Below, in pieces: positions 23,478-31,292 of a stretch of DNA of 64,000 bases. Both the position numbers and the translations under genes were made by a program. The notes under the pieces are model-generated. The model made no database searches and was not told where the DNA came from. It saw nothing but the letters and a program-made list of their open reading frames with translations. The stretch covers positions 62,001 through 126,000 of the forward strand of contig NZ_JNYY01000025.1 in NCBI RefSeq assembly GCF_000716785.1. The letters are read 5' to 3'. The stretch is from Amycolatopsis vancoresmycina (GTDB lineage: Bacteria; Actinomycetota; Actinomycetes; Mycobacteriales; Pseudonocardiaceae). The stretch's first letter is position 1, and each line of letters begins with the position of its first letter.

Positions 23478-26050
23478 GGCCGGGCCAGTTTGCGGAACCG
23501 TTCCCGGCGATCGTCGGCGGACGAGCCGTCGGCGATGTCGTCGTCGAACCACGAACCCAGCGCCGTCCACAGTTCCGCGCAGCCCGCGAAGTCTTCGATC
23601 GTGGACTGCTCGGCCAGCTCGCCGATGTCGGCGACCAGGTGGTCCAGCCTGCGGTCGCAGAGCCGCACGTACTCCCGGACGACGATGTTCGCGTCGAAGC
23701 CCGTCTTCGCGCGCGGGCCCGCCGCGCCGCGCAGCTGGGCGTGCAGGCTTTCCTCGCAGTACAGCGGGAAGCCGGAGATCGAGCCCGGGTAGCCGCACTC
23801 GGCCGACCACTCGCGGAACGCGCAGATCGCCTGGTAACGCGTGTACCAGTCCTGTTTCCCCTCGGCCAGCCGCGCGAGCCGCCGCCAGGCGTCGCGGTCG
23901 GCCGCGCGCCAGCGGTCGAGGGTGCGGCCGTCCGGGGGCGGCCCGGTGTCGAGCGCGCGGGCCCGCCAGAAGTGCGCCCGGCAGGCCGCGATCTCGGCGA
24001 CGAGCAGCCGGACGTAGCTGACCTGCTCCCAGACGTGGGCGCGCTGCGGCCGCAGCGGGGCGGCGCGGTCCGGCGAGAACGTCACCATCTCGAAGACGCG
24101 GAACAGCTCGTGGCCGCGCAGGGCGGCCAGGTCGGGGTCCTCCCCCATCACCCAGGAGCGGCGCTCCGGCAGCCGGCCGCTGTGGCTGATCGTCGCGGCG
24201 TGGTAGAGCTCGCGGACCGCGCGGCGGGCCACCTCGTCGCGCGCGTCGCCTTCGAGACGCGGGTTGCGGGCGTGGTCGCGCAGGTCGCGTTCGCCGCGCG
24301 GGCCGACTTCGAGCATCGCGACGGCGTACACGCTCGCCGCGTTGTAGCACTCCTCCCACGACCGGCGGGGCCCGGCGGCTTCGACGGTGTCGTCGAGCGC
24401 CTTCGGGTCCGGTGGCCAGCTGCGGTCCGGGCAGACGTCGGCCAGCCGCACCCGGCTGCCGGGGTAGGCGGGCCGGGGCTCGGGGACGGCTCCGGTCTCC
24501 GGCTCGACGTCGGCCATCGCCCGCCGCAGCACCGCCCAGACCAGGGAGAGGTCGAGGGCCCGGTTGGTCAGTTGCCGCCAGCTGCGCCGCCAGCGCCGTC
24601 CGAAGCGGCGGTAGTCCTCGACGAGCCGCTCGATTTCGTACTGCGACAGCGCGCAGAAGTACGACCGCATCTCCGCCGCGCGCTGGTTGTACTCGGCCAG
24701 CTGCGCCGGGGTCGCCTCGTGGACCAGGAGCTCCTCGACCGGCACGCGCAGGACACGCCGGTGCAGTTCGAGCCGCTGCTCCCGCGGGAGCTCCTCCGGC
24801 CGGGTCCGGACGTCGAGGTCCACGTACCGGCGGAACCGCAGCTCCACCGCCGCCCGCAGTTCGGCGCGGCGCTGCGCCCGCGCGTCGCCGGGGACGCCCG
24901 CGGTGGTCCGCCGCACCCACCACGAACCGGCCACGGAGTCGCCGTGGCCCAGGACGAGCGCGTGCCGGTAGCGGGCGATGAGCAGGGCGACGTCGCGGCC
25001 GCGGGTGTCGCGGCGGGGCTGGCGCGCGAAATCCGGGCCGATCCACCACCGCGCGAGATCCGCGTGGCCCCGGCTGCACACGGTGATGACGTCGTCGTAG
25101 GTGGCGAGCGCGTCGAGGTGCAGGTCGAGCTGTTCCTGCAGGGCGGCGATCTCGAGCCGGATGTAGACGTTGGCGGGGTCGAGGCTGACCGCCCGGTAGT
25201 ACTCGGCCAGTGCTTCGTCGTAGCGGCGGTAGGCGATGAAGTGGTTGGCGCGCTGGTAGGCGTCGAAGAGCTCGTACGGGATCTTCGCGCCGCGCCAGGC
25301 GGCCCAGTGGATGTTCGTGCGGACGTACGCGCTGCGCGGGATGACCAGCGCGGCGACGGCGTTGGCGGCGCGGTGCAGCACGCGCGGCCAGTTCTCGTCC
25401 TCGATCACCAGCGGGCTGGCGGCGAACCGCGGGACGCGGACGAGCTCGAGGATGAGCTGGTAGCGGCCCGGCGTGTTGCCGGGCCGGACGGTGCCGGTGA
25501 CGGTGAACGCGGCCGGCGGCTGGGCGAGCCGGATCAGCTTGGTCGCCGCCTTCCACCAGCCGTCCGCGGAGTCGCCGGCGTGCTCGACGATCTGGATGAA
25601 GTCGTACGAGCTCCCCGCGCCCGGGACCGGGGTCGGGGTGTAGAGGCGCGAGTCGTTGAGGAACCGCTTGAAGGTCGCGGTCAGCTCGACGGCGGAGTCG
25701 ATCTCGCGGTCGTGGCTGCCTTCGGGCCGTTCGTCGACGAACACCCGGATGTCGATCTGGTTGGCCCGGTAGGCGGCGGTTTCCAGGCGCGCCTTGCCGA
25801 CGAAGTACAGCGTCAGCACGGCTGACACGAGCACGACGGACGTCTGCAGCACGGTCCAGGTGATGACGCTGGCCACCTTCGGGTCCTTCACGAAGGTCAG
25901 GTCCTGGAAGAACGGCAGGTAGGGGACGACGGCGAAGCCGGCCGCGACCAGCCCGGACGTCAGCGCCGCCAGCCACCACCGGATCCGGTGGGCTTCGGGC
26001 AGCTCGGCCTGGTCGAACCCGCCGAGCCGGCGCGCGCGCACATCGATCAC
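23474..26050 (-). CDS. Large membrane-anchored TPR-like protein of unknown function
   Basis: An 858-residue protein starting at GTG 26050. Two transmembrane helices lie at about 24-46 and 62-84. A soluble region follows, with one clear tetratricopeptide-like pair near residues 285-345 (ANHFIAYRRYDEALAEYYRA, then a second helix pair). The rest is charged, Arg/Trp-rich and helical, ending at about 858 with no enzyme motif seen. I do not recognise the family. It resembles actinobacterial scaffold proteins with an N-terminal hairpin and a cytosolic TPR domain. Its stop overlaps that of the PaaK-like gene by 4 bp. Confidence 0.75.
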   Translation of the reverse strand: MIDVRARRLGGFDQAELPEAHRIRWWLAALTSGLVAAGFAVVPYLPFFQDLTFVKDPKVASVITWTVLQTSVVLVSAVLTLYFVGKARLETAAYRANQIDIRVFVDERPEGSHDREIDSAVELTATFKRFLNDSRLYTPTPVPGAGSSYDFIQIVEHAGDSADGWWKAATKLIRLAQPPAAFTVTGTVRPGNTPGRYQLILELVRVPRFAASPLVIEDENWPRVLHRAANAVAALVIPRSAYVRTNIHWAAWRGAKIPYELFDAYQRANHFIAYRRYDEALAEYYRAVSLDPANVYIRLEIAALQEQLDLHLDALATYDDVITVCSRGHADLARWWIGPDFARQPRRDTRGRDVALLIARYRHALVLGHGDSVAGSWWVRRTTAGVPGDARAQRRAELRAAVELRFRRYVDLDVRTRPEELPREQRLELHRRVLRVPVEELLVHEATPAQLAEYNQRAAEMRSYFCALSQYEIERLVEDYRRFGRRWRRSWRQLTNRALDLSLVWAVLRRAMADVEPETGAVPEPRPAYPGSRVRLADVCPDRSWPPDPKALDDTVEAAGPRRSWEECYNAASVYAVAMLEVGPRGERDLRDHARNPRLEGDARDEVARRAVRELYHAATISHSGRLPERRSWVMGEDPDLAALRGHELFRVFEMVTFSPDRAAPLRPQRAHVWEQVSYVRLLVAEIAACRAHFWRARALDTGPPPDGRTLDRWRAADRDAWRRLARLAEGKQDWYTRYQAICAFREWSAECGYPGSISGFPLYCEESLHAQLRGAAGPRAKTGFDANIVVREYVRLCDRRLDHLVADIGELAEQSTIEDFAGCAELWTALGSWFDDDIADGSSADDRRERFRKLARP

Positions 26051-26089
26051 CCCCTCGTGTCAGGTTACTCGCACAGGGGGAGCGGTTCG

Positions 26090-26398
26090 TTACGGCCCGT
26101 GATCCTCCAGCTCGGCGATGACCTGCGCGTGGCACGGCTCGGGCAGGCACCAGCAGCCGAGCCGGCGGCCACGCAGGTCCGGCAGCAGGGCGAGCAGGTC
26201 CGGCCGGCCGAGCAGGTGTTCCCGGTACCGGGCGAGGACTTCTGCGCGCGAGCCGTCGCGGCCGGGGCGGAAGGGGCTGGCGAGCGGCGAACCGGCCAGG
26301 TGCCAGCCGCCGCGGTGCATGGCCCGCCCGACGTAGACGACGTCGGCGTACGCGGGATCGTCCCGGTGCCCCTTCAGGTTGACGACGGTGGTCGGCAT
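26090..26398 (-). CDS. DUF4326-family protein
   Basis: A 102-residue protein; ATG 26398 follows AAGGAGG. Family features: TTVVNLKGHRDDPAYADVVY at the start, YVGRAMHRGGW, SPLASPFRPGRDG and the C-terminal GRRLGCWCLPEPCHAQVI with a Cys/His cluster. DUF4326 proteins are small, often encoded by phages and actinobacteria, and have no assigned function. The Cys-Trp-Cys...Cys-His set could bind metal. It lies just upstream of the large membrane-TPR gene on the same strand. Confidence 0.8.
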   Translation of the reverse strand: MPTTVVNLKGHRDDPAYADVVYVGRAMHRGGWHLAGSPLASPFRPGRDGSRAEVLARYREHLLGRPDLLALLPDLRGRRLGCWCLPEPCHAQVIAELEDHGP

Positions 26399-26475
26399 GC
26401 GCCCTCCTTCACCGTCCGCAACGTAACTCCGCTCCGGCACCATCCGCCACCCGGCCGACCTCGAGCCCCGTCCGA

Positions 26476-26504
26476 TGGTTCACCTAGTGCAGATGCACTA
26501 TGCT
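26476..26504 (+). promoter_or_regulatory. Promoter with TAGTGCA palindrome upstream of a STAS gene
   Basis: TAGTGCA-GA-TGCACTA (26485-26500) is a perfect dyad lying between a possible -35 TGGTTC (26476-26481) and -10 TATGCT (26499-26504), 17 bp apart. Transcription would start near 26511, leaving a leader of about 125 bases before the STAS start. The binding factor is unknown. Confidence 0.55.
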
Positions 26505-26635
26505 GGCGGTTCACGGTTGAGCCGTCAGCCGCTGCCGGACGTTCCGCGCCCGGGCCGGCAGGCTGCCCCGTGCGCCGTTCAGCCCCCGAAGACGTCCGGT
26601 CCGCCCCCAGCTGCCCGACGAAAGGGTGTGCCGCG

Positions 26636-27028
26636 ATGGTTCCTCAACCCCGCTCGGCCGACCAGGTCTTCACCGCCGCCGGCTGGCTGACCGCCGGCGG
26701 CCAGATGTCGCTGCGCGTGCTCGAGCCCGCACCCGGCACCGCCCTCGTCGAGGTGGTCGGGGAAATCGACCTCGGCACCGCCCGCCGCCTGGACGCGGTC
26801 CTGCAGGCCCGGCTCCCCGGCCGGCTCGACGAGCTCGTCATCGACCTTTCCGGCGTCACGTTCTTCTCGGTCGCCGGGCTGAACTCGCTGCTGCGCGCCC
26901 GGCTGCTCGCCGACGCCGCCGGGGCGCGCCTCACCGTCGACGCCGGGCGGTCCCGCGCGGTGCGGCGGCTGTTCACGCTGATCCCGACGGACTTCGACAC
27001 CGTCGTGAACGTCCGGCCGGTCCGCTGA
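26636..27028 (+). CDS. STAS-domain anti-sigma factor antagonist
   Basis: A 130-residue protein from ATG 26636. Residues 25-125 form a STAS fold, with VVGEIDLGTARRLDAVL and the loop LSGVTFFSVAGL; Ser78 is the expected phosphosite. It is not part of an operon on its strand. The convergent leftward array next to it encodes response regulators and an anti-sigma ATPase, which may be its partner. It is expressed from a promoter with a distinct palindrome and a long leader. Confidence 0.82.
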   Translation: MVPQPRSADQVFTAAGWLTAGGQMSLRVLEPAPGTALVEVVGEIDLGTARRLDAVLQARLPGRLDELVIDLSGVTFFSVAGLNSLLRARLLADAAGARLTVDAGRSRAVRRLFTLIPTDFDTVVNVRPVR

Positions 27029-27040
27029 CCGCGTGACCGC

Positions 27041-27421
27041 TCAACCGGCCGACCGACGGCCCAGCCGCCGGACGGCTTCGACGATCGCCGTGTTCGGTGC
27101 GCCCTTCACCAGGTACTCGGTGACGCCGGCCGCGGCGAGCCCGGCGATCGAGGCCCGGTCGGCGTAGGCGGAGAAGGCCAGGATCGCCGTGCCCGGGCTG
27201 AGCCGGGCGATCTCGCGGGCCGCCCGCGCCCCGCCGCCGCCCGGCATCCGGACGTCGAGGACGGCGACCGCGGGCCGGTGCCGCTCGGCGAGCCGGATCG
27301 CCTCGTCGGCGTCGCCGGCCACCGCGATCACCGCGATGTCGGACTCGGAGTCCAGCACCTCCCGCAGGACGTCGCGGATCATCACGTCGTCGTCGGAGAT
27401 CAGCACGCGCAGCTCGGTCAC
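27041..27421 (-). CDS. Stand-alone CheY-like response regulator
   Basis: A 126-residue receiver domain with no output domain. DDD (about 10-12) forms the acidic pocket, VAVLDVRMPGGGG carries the phospho-Asp (about 56), and LVKGAP the conserved Lys. GTG 27421 overlaps the stop of the histidine kinase (GTGA). The pair forms a two-component unit; lack of an output domain suggests action through protein contacts, possibly on the anti-sigma ATPase or STAS proteins nearby. Confidence 0.85.
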   Translation of the reverse strand: MTELRVLISDDDVMIRDVLREVLDSESDIAVIAVAGDADEAIRLAERHRPAVAVLDVRMPGGGGARAAREIARLSPGTAILAFSAYADRASIAGLAAAGVTEYLVKGAPNTAIVEAVRRLGRRSAG

Positions 27422-28553
27422 GGTTCGAGCTCCGGCACGTCGGGCAGCAGGGGCAGCCAGAACTCGACGGCCGTGCCCTCGCCGGGCGCGCTGCGCACCG
27501 ACAGCCAGCCGTGCGCCGCTTCGGCGCGTTCGTGCATCTCGACCAGGCCGAAGTGGCCCGCGCCGGCGTCCCCGCCGGCGGTGCCGATGCCGTCGTCGGT
27601 GATCCGCACCAGGGTTCCGTTGTCCACTGTGGACAGGGAGACCGCGACCCTGGTGGCCCGCGCGTGCCGGTGGACGTTGCTGAGCGCCTCCTGGCAGATC
27701 CGGTAGACCGTGATCGCCGCTTCCGGGGACGGCTCGGCGGTGAGGTCGTCCTGGACCGAGTGCGCCAGCCCCCAGCGGCCCGCGACCTCTTCGACGTAGG
27801 CCGACACCGCTTCCACCAGGCCGTGCCGGTCGAGCTCCGGCGGGCGCAGCCGGGACACCAGGCCGCGCAGCCGCCCGATCGCGGCGCTCACCGACTCGTC
27901 GAGGCCGCTGACGGCGCTCGCGTGCGGCTCCGGCAGCCGGGAGGCGAGCAGCTGCAGGCGCATGCCGACGGCCACCATGGACTGGATCGACTCGTCGTGG
28001 ACGTCCCAGGCGATCCGGCGCCGCTCCACCTCCTGGGCCTCCACGAGGTGCCCGACCAGCCGGCGGCGTTCGCGCAGGGCCTGCTCGGCGTTGCGGCGCT
28101 CGGTCATGTCCCGGGTCACCTTCCCGAAGCCGTGCAGGCGCCCCTGCTCGTCGTAGAGCGCGGTGATGACGACGTTGGCCCAGAACCGGGTGCCGTCCTT
28201 GCGCAGCCGCCACCCCTCGTCCTCCAGCCGCCCCTCGGCGACCGCGATCTCCAGCTCCCGCACCGGTTTTCCCGCCGCCACGTCCTCCGCCGGGTAGAAC
28301 ACCGAAAAGTGCCGCCCGATGATCTCCTCCGTCCCGGGTCACCTTCCCGAACCCGCGCAGCTCGCCCCGCTCGTCGTAGAGCGCGGTGATCACCACGTCG
28401 GCCCAGAACCGGGTGCCGTCCTTGCGCAGCCGCCACCCCTCGTCCTCCAGCCGACCCTCGGCGACCGCGATCTCCAGCTCCCGCACCGGTTTTCCCGCCG
28501 CCACGTCCTCCGCCGGGTAGAACACCGAAAAGTGCCGCCCGATGATCTCCTCC
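27418..28553 (-). pseudogene. PAS-sensor histidine kinase, 5' part disrupted by a tandem PAS fragment
   Basis: An intact C-terminal part reads from about 28330 to 27418: half a PAS domain (FYPAEDVAAGKPVRELEIAV, LRKDGTRFWANVVIT), HisKA_3 with RRIAWDVHDESIQSM (phospho-His), and HATPase_c with QEALSNVHRHARATR. Upstream, a second copy of the same PAS half (28331-28553) lies in another frame because the repeat unit is 223 bp. The first half of PAS, any start codon with ribosome-binding site, and the link to the preceding gene are missing. GTG 28302 could initiate a truncated kinase. The damage may be real or an assembly collapse. Confidence 0.72.
28108..28553. repeat. 223-bp imperfect tandem duplication (PAS half-domain)
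   Basis: Two adjacent units, 28108-28330 and 28331-28553, each 223 bp, differ at about 11 positions by eye. Both begin GTCCCGGGTCACCTTCCCGAA or a one-base variant and end GATGATCTCCTCC. The length is not a multiple of three, so the second copy shifts the frame. Confidence 0.9.
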
Positions 28554-28913
28554 CCAGACCACCTTCCCGCGGCCGGTCGGCGCGGTTCCCCGCACCGTGG
28601 ACAGGCGGTCGACGAGGGCGAGCCCCCAGCCGCCGTCGGGTCCCGCGGGCCGCCGCACCGGGGGCGCCGGGTTGTCGTCGAAGACCTCGACGCGGACGTC
28701 CACACCGTCCACGCTCAGCCGCAGGACCCGCTCGCCCGTCCCGTGGCGCAGGGCGTTCGCCGCGAGCTCGGTGACGACCAGCAGCGCGTCGTCGACGGCG
28801 ACCCCGGCGGCCCACGCCAGCAGGGTGAGGCGGGTGAAGCGGCGGGCGGCGGCCAAGCCGCCCACGAGGTCGGTCAGCACGCACTCCGCGCTGAGCGGGG
28901 CAGGGGTGTTCAC
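28116..28913 (-). CDS. Anti-sigma HATPase_c protein with broken C-terminus
   Basis: Residues 1-120 (28913-28554) are a normal RsbW-like GHKL ATPase: VVTELAANALRHG (N box), VFDDNPAPP and GPDGGWGLALVDRL (G boxes), ending GKVVW. Such proteins normally finish soon after GKxxWAEL. Here the frame instead runs into the PAS tandem repeat out of frame, adding about 145 Gly/Arg-rich residues before a stop at 28116. The ATPase fold is complete, but the true end is lost. It starts at GTG/ATG 28913 after a 70-bp gap from the LuxR regulator gene. Confidence 0.7.
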   Translation of the reverse strand: MNTPAPLSAECVLTDLVGGLAAARRFTRLTLLAWAAGVAVDDALLVVTELAANALRHGTGERVLRLSVDGVDVRVEVFDDNPAPPVRRPAGPDGGWGLALVDRLSTVRGTAPTGRGKVVWGGDHRAALFGVLPGGGRGGGKTGAGAGDRGRRGSAGGRGVAAAQGRHPVLGRRGDHRALRRAGRAARVREGDPGRRRSSGGTFRCSTRRRTWRRENRCGSWRSRSPRGGWRTRGGGCARTAPGSGPTSSSPRSTTSRGACTASGR

Positions 28914-28985
28914 GGCATCAAGCTTCGCCGAGGACGCGGGAAGCGCGCGAGAGGCAAACGCCCCGGCCCGGCTGGTGCAGCTGCA

Positions 28986-29633
28986 TCAGCCGATGAGGCC
29001 CTCCCGGCGGGCCACCGCGACGGCTTCGAGCTTCGAGCGCGCGCCGAGCTTCTCCAGCACCCGCTGGACGTGGTTGCGCGTGGTGTTGCGGGAGACGCCC
29101 AGCCGCCGTCCGATCTCGTCGGTGGTCGCGCCCTCGGCGAGCAGGTCGAGGGTTTCGCGCTCCCGCGCGGTCAGCGCCGCCCCGCCGGCCGGCGCCCGGC
29201 CGGTGAGCCGGTCGAAGACGCCGGGCAGCAGCTCCGGGTCGAAGACCACGCCACCGGCGGCGACGTCCCGCACGGCGGATTCCAGCACGCCGAGCTGGGA
29301 GGACTTGAGCAGCAGGCCGGCCCCGCCCGCCTTGGCCACCTGCACGGCGACCGCCGGGGTCGCGTCCCCGGTCAGCACCAGCACCCGCGCCCCGCCCGAG
29401 CCGAGTTCGGCGACGACGCCGAGCGCGTCGCCGTCGGCGAGCCGCCGGTCCAGCACCACGACGTCCGGGGCGTGCTCGCGGGCGTCGGCGACGGCTTCCG
29501 CCCGGGACCGCGACCGGCCGACCACGGTGATCCCGTCGGCGCGGTCGAGGGCGAGCTGCAGCGCCTCGGCGACCATGTCGTGGTCCTCCACCAGCAGGAC
29601 CCGGACGGGGCGGGGCTCGTCGGCGCTGCTCAC
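28986..29633 (-). CDS. NarL/LuxR-family response regulator
   Basis: A 215-residue regulator. The receiver domain (10-125) has VEDHD, VVVLDRRLADGD (phospho-Asp about 62) and LLKSS (Lys). The C-terminal LuxR HTH (150-210) reads LTARERETLDLLAEGATTDE, then GRRLGVSRNTTRNHVQRVL. A kinase partner is likely the PAS histidine kinase just downstream. It precedes the anti-sigma ATPase gene, so these genes form a signalling block with the CheY-like protein. Confidence 0.87.
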   Translation of the reverse strand: MSSADEPRPVRVLLVEDHDMVAEALQLALDRADGITVVGRSRSRAEAVADAREHAPDVVVLDRRLADGDALGVVAELGSGGARVLVLTGDATPAVAVQVAKAGGAGLLLKSSQLGVLESAVRDVAAGGVVFDPELLPGVFDRLTGRAPAGGAALTARERETLDLLAEGATTDEIGRRLGVSRNTTRNHVQRVLEKLGARSKLEAVAVARREGLIG

Positions 29634-29709
29634 GGTGTTCCCTCACTCCGGCGGTGGCTGCCCGCCCATCCTAGGCGCCCGGCCGCGCGCCGTCGTCCCG
29701 GTGGCGGGA

Positions 29710-30174
29710 TCACCAGGCCGGGGGACTCGGCCGCAGCAGGCCCTCGGGGCCGGTGACCGGCAGCCAGTCGACGAGGTCCTCGTGGTGCCCCGCCGCGCGG
29801 AACACCGGCGGCCGGAACGACCCGGCAGGCGGCCCGGCGGCCCGCAGCACCTCGAGGAACCGGACGACCGCGCGCGGCGCGGGCAGGACCTCCCGGCCCC
29901 CGAGGTAGGCGAGCGGTTCCGCCGCTCCCCCGCCCGCCGGCTCGACCACCGCCGACCAGCCGTGCACCTCGTCCCAGATCAGCGCCAGGTCGTGCCCCGG
30001 CAGGTCCGGGAGCGTGCGGTCGAGGGCCACGTACCCGGAGGCCGGCACGTCGAGGTCGAGCGAACAGGACTCGAAGCCGACGCCGGCGGCCCGCGCGACG
30101 CGGCCGAGGTAGGCACGCAGCCCCCGGGCGAAGTGGTATTCGATGTCCCGGCCGAAGCCGATGAGTGTGTTCAT
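29710..30174 (-). CDS. DUF6292-family protein
   Basis: A 154-residue protein; ATG 30174 is preceded by GAGGGCGG. It has the layout of DUF6292 proteins common in Pseudonocardiales: an N-terminal helix RGLRAYLGRVARAAGVG, then YVALDRTLPDLPGHDLALIW and DEVHGWSAVVE, and a C-terminal WLP. Function is unknown; the family often occurs near regulators of the XRE/ATPase type. No transmembrane or signal sequence is seen. Confidence 0.72.
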   Translation of the reverse strand: MNTLIGFGRDIEYHFARGLRAYLGRVARAAGVGFESCSLDLDVPASGYVALDRTLPDLPGHDLALIWDEVHGWSAVVEPAGGGAAEPLAYLGGREVLPAPRAVVRFLEVLRAAGPPAGSFRPPVFRAAGHHEDLVDWLPVTGPEGLLRPSPPAW

Positions 30175-30242
30175 GATTCCGCCCTCCCGCACCCGCTGCA
30201 GGGCCGGAGTACCCGATCGGGCGGACGATCACACTTTCGTGC

Positions 30243-30950
30243 TTATTCTTCTATTGCACCGCCCACGGCCCGCAGATGCGCGCGGAAAGTCAAGGCCGGA
30301 TTCGTTTCCCGCGCCGCCAGGAATTCACCGAACCGCACCTGCTGACGCAACGGTTCGCCGCCGCGGATCCGGTCGGCCTGCCGGCGTTCGGTGTCGCGGA
30401 TTCCCTCCGCGAGCGTGAACAGTTCCCCCGCGCGGGCGAGCGGGACGAAGAGGACGCCGTCGTCGTCGCCCAGCACGAGGTCCGCGGGGCCGATCCGCCA
30501 GGCGCCGACGACCGCTTCGGCCAGGCCGCCGTCGACCCGCGGGCCCAGGCCGAGCGGCCCGGTCGGCACCGAGCCCATGCTGAACACCGGCAGCCCGATC
30601 GCCCGGATGTCCGCGGTGTCGCGGTGCAGGCCCCAGATCACCACCCCGGCCAGCCCGGCGGCACGCGCCTCGAGGACCACGAGGTCGCCGACGCAGCTTT
30701 CGTCGAGCCGCCCGCCGTTGTCGACCACCAGCACCCCGCCCGCGGGGGCGTCCTCGAACGCCTCCAGGAAGACGTCGACGCTGCCGACGTGCCGGGCCGG
30801 GACCGCCGGGCCGAACAGGCGGGTGCCGGGCACGACCGCGCGCGTCCCCGCCGGGGCGCAGCGCACCGGGAGCCCGGCCCGGATGCAGGCGTCGGCCAGG
30901 TGGGCGGTGGTCAGCGTCGCGAAGCGCGGCCTGAGTGCTTCATGCTCCAT
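30243..30950 (-). CDS. RraA-family protein (HMG aldolase-like / RNase E inhibitor-like)
   Basis: A 235-residue RraA-fold protein. The metal and active-site motifs are GGRLDESCVGDLVVLEARAA and IWGLHRDTADI, plus LVLGDDDGVLFVP near the C-terminal third. Length matches the aldolase-like branch of the family, which cleaves 4-hydroxy-4-methyl-2-oxoglutarate or decarboxylates oxaloacetate. No aromatic pathway genes are nearby. It follows cutA by 9 bp and is probably co-transcribed with the Hsp70 array. Confidence 0.82.
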   Translation of the reverse strand: MEHEALRPRFATLTTAHLADACIRAGLPVRCAPAGTRAVVPGTRLFGPAVPARHVGSVDVFLEAFEDAPAGGVLVVDNGGRLDESCVGDLVVLEARAAGLAGVVIWGLHRDTADIRAIGLPVFSMGSVPTGPLGLGPRVDGGLAEAVVGAWRIGPADLVLGDDDGVLFVPLARAGELFTLAEGIRDTERRQADRIRGGEPLRQQVRFGEFLAARETNPALTFRAHLRAVGGAIEE

Positions 30951-30959
30951 GGGCCGAAT

Positions 30960-31283
30960 CTAGCCAGCGGTCTCGCTTTCCAGCCACGCCAGGTACTCCG
31001 CGCTGCCGCCGGCGATCGGCGTGGCGATCACCTCCGGCAGGTCGTAGCCGTGCAGCTGCCGCAGCCGTTCGGTGAGCGCCGGCACGCGGGCGGCGGTGGT
31101 CTTGATCTCCACCCGCCACTCCTGGCCGGTCTGCACGGCGCCGTCCCACCGGTAGACGCTGGTGATCGGGCCGACGACCTGCGCGCAGGCCCCCAGCCGG
31201 GCTTCGACCGCCTGCGCGGCCAGCTCCCGCGCCGCCGCTTCCGAGTCCGTCGTGGACGTCACGATCACGTGTTCTGCCGCCAT
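30960..31283 (-). CDS. cutA: CutA-type divalent-cation tolerance protein
   Basis: A 107-residue trimeric ferredoxin-like protein. Family motifs: VIVTSTTDSEAAARELAAQ, AQVVGPITSVYRWDGAVQTG, EWRVEIKTTA and the tail LPEVIATPIAGGSAEYLAWL. CutA is linked to copper and other divalent-metal tolerance in E. coli, though its molecular role is debated. The gene follows the Hsp70 gene by 9 bp. Two His-rich proteins are encoded upstream in the same array, which strengthens a metal connection. Confidence 0.88.
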   Translation of the reverse strand: MAAEHVIVTSTTDSEAAARELAAQAVEARLGACAQVVGPITSVYRWDGAVQTGQEWRVEIKTTAARVPALTERLRQLHGYDLPEVIATPIAGGSAEYLAWLESETAG

Positions 31284-31292
31284 GGGCCGAGG

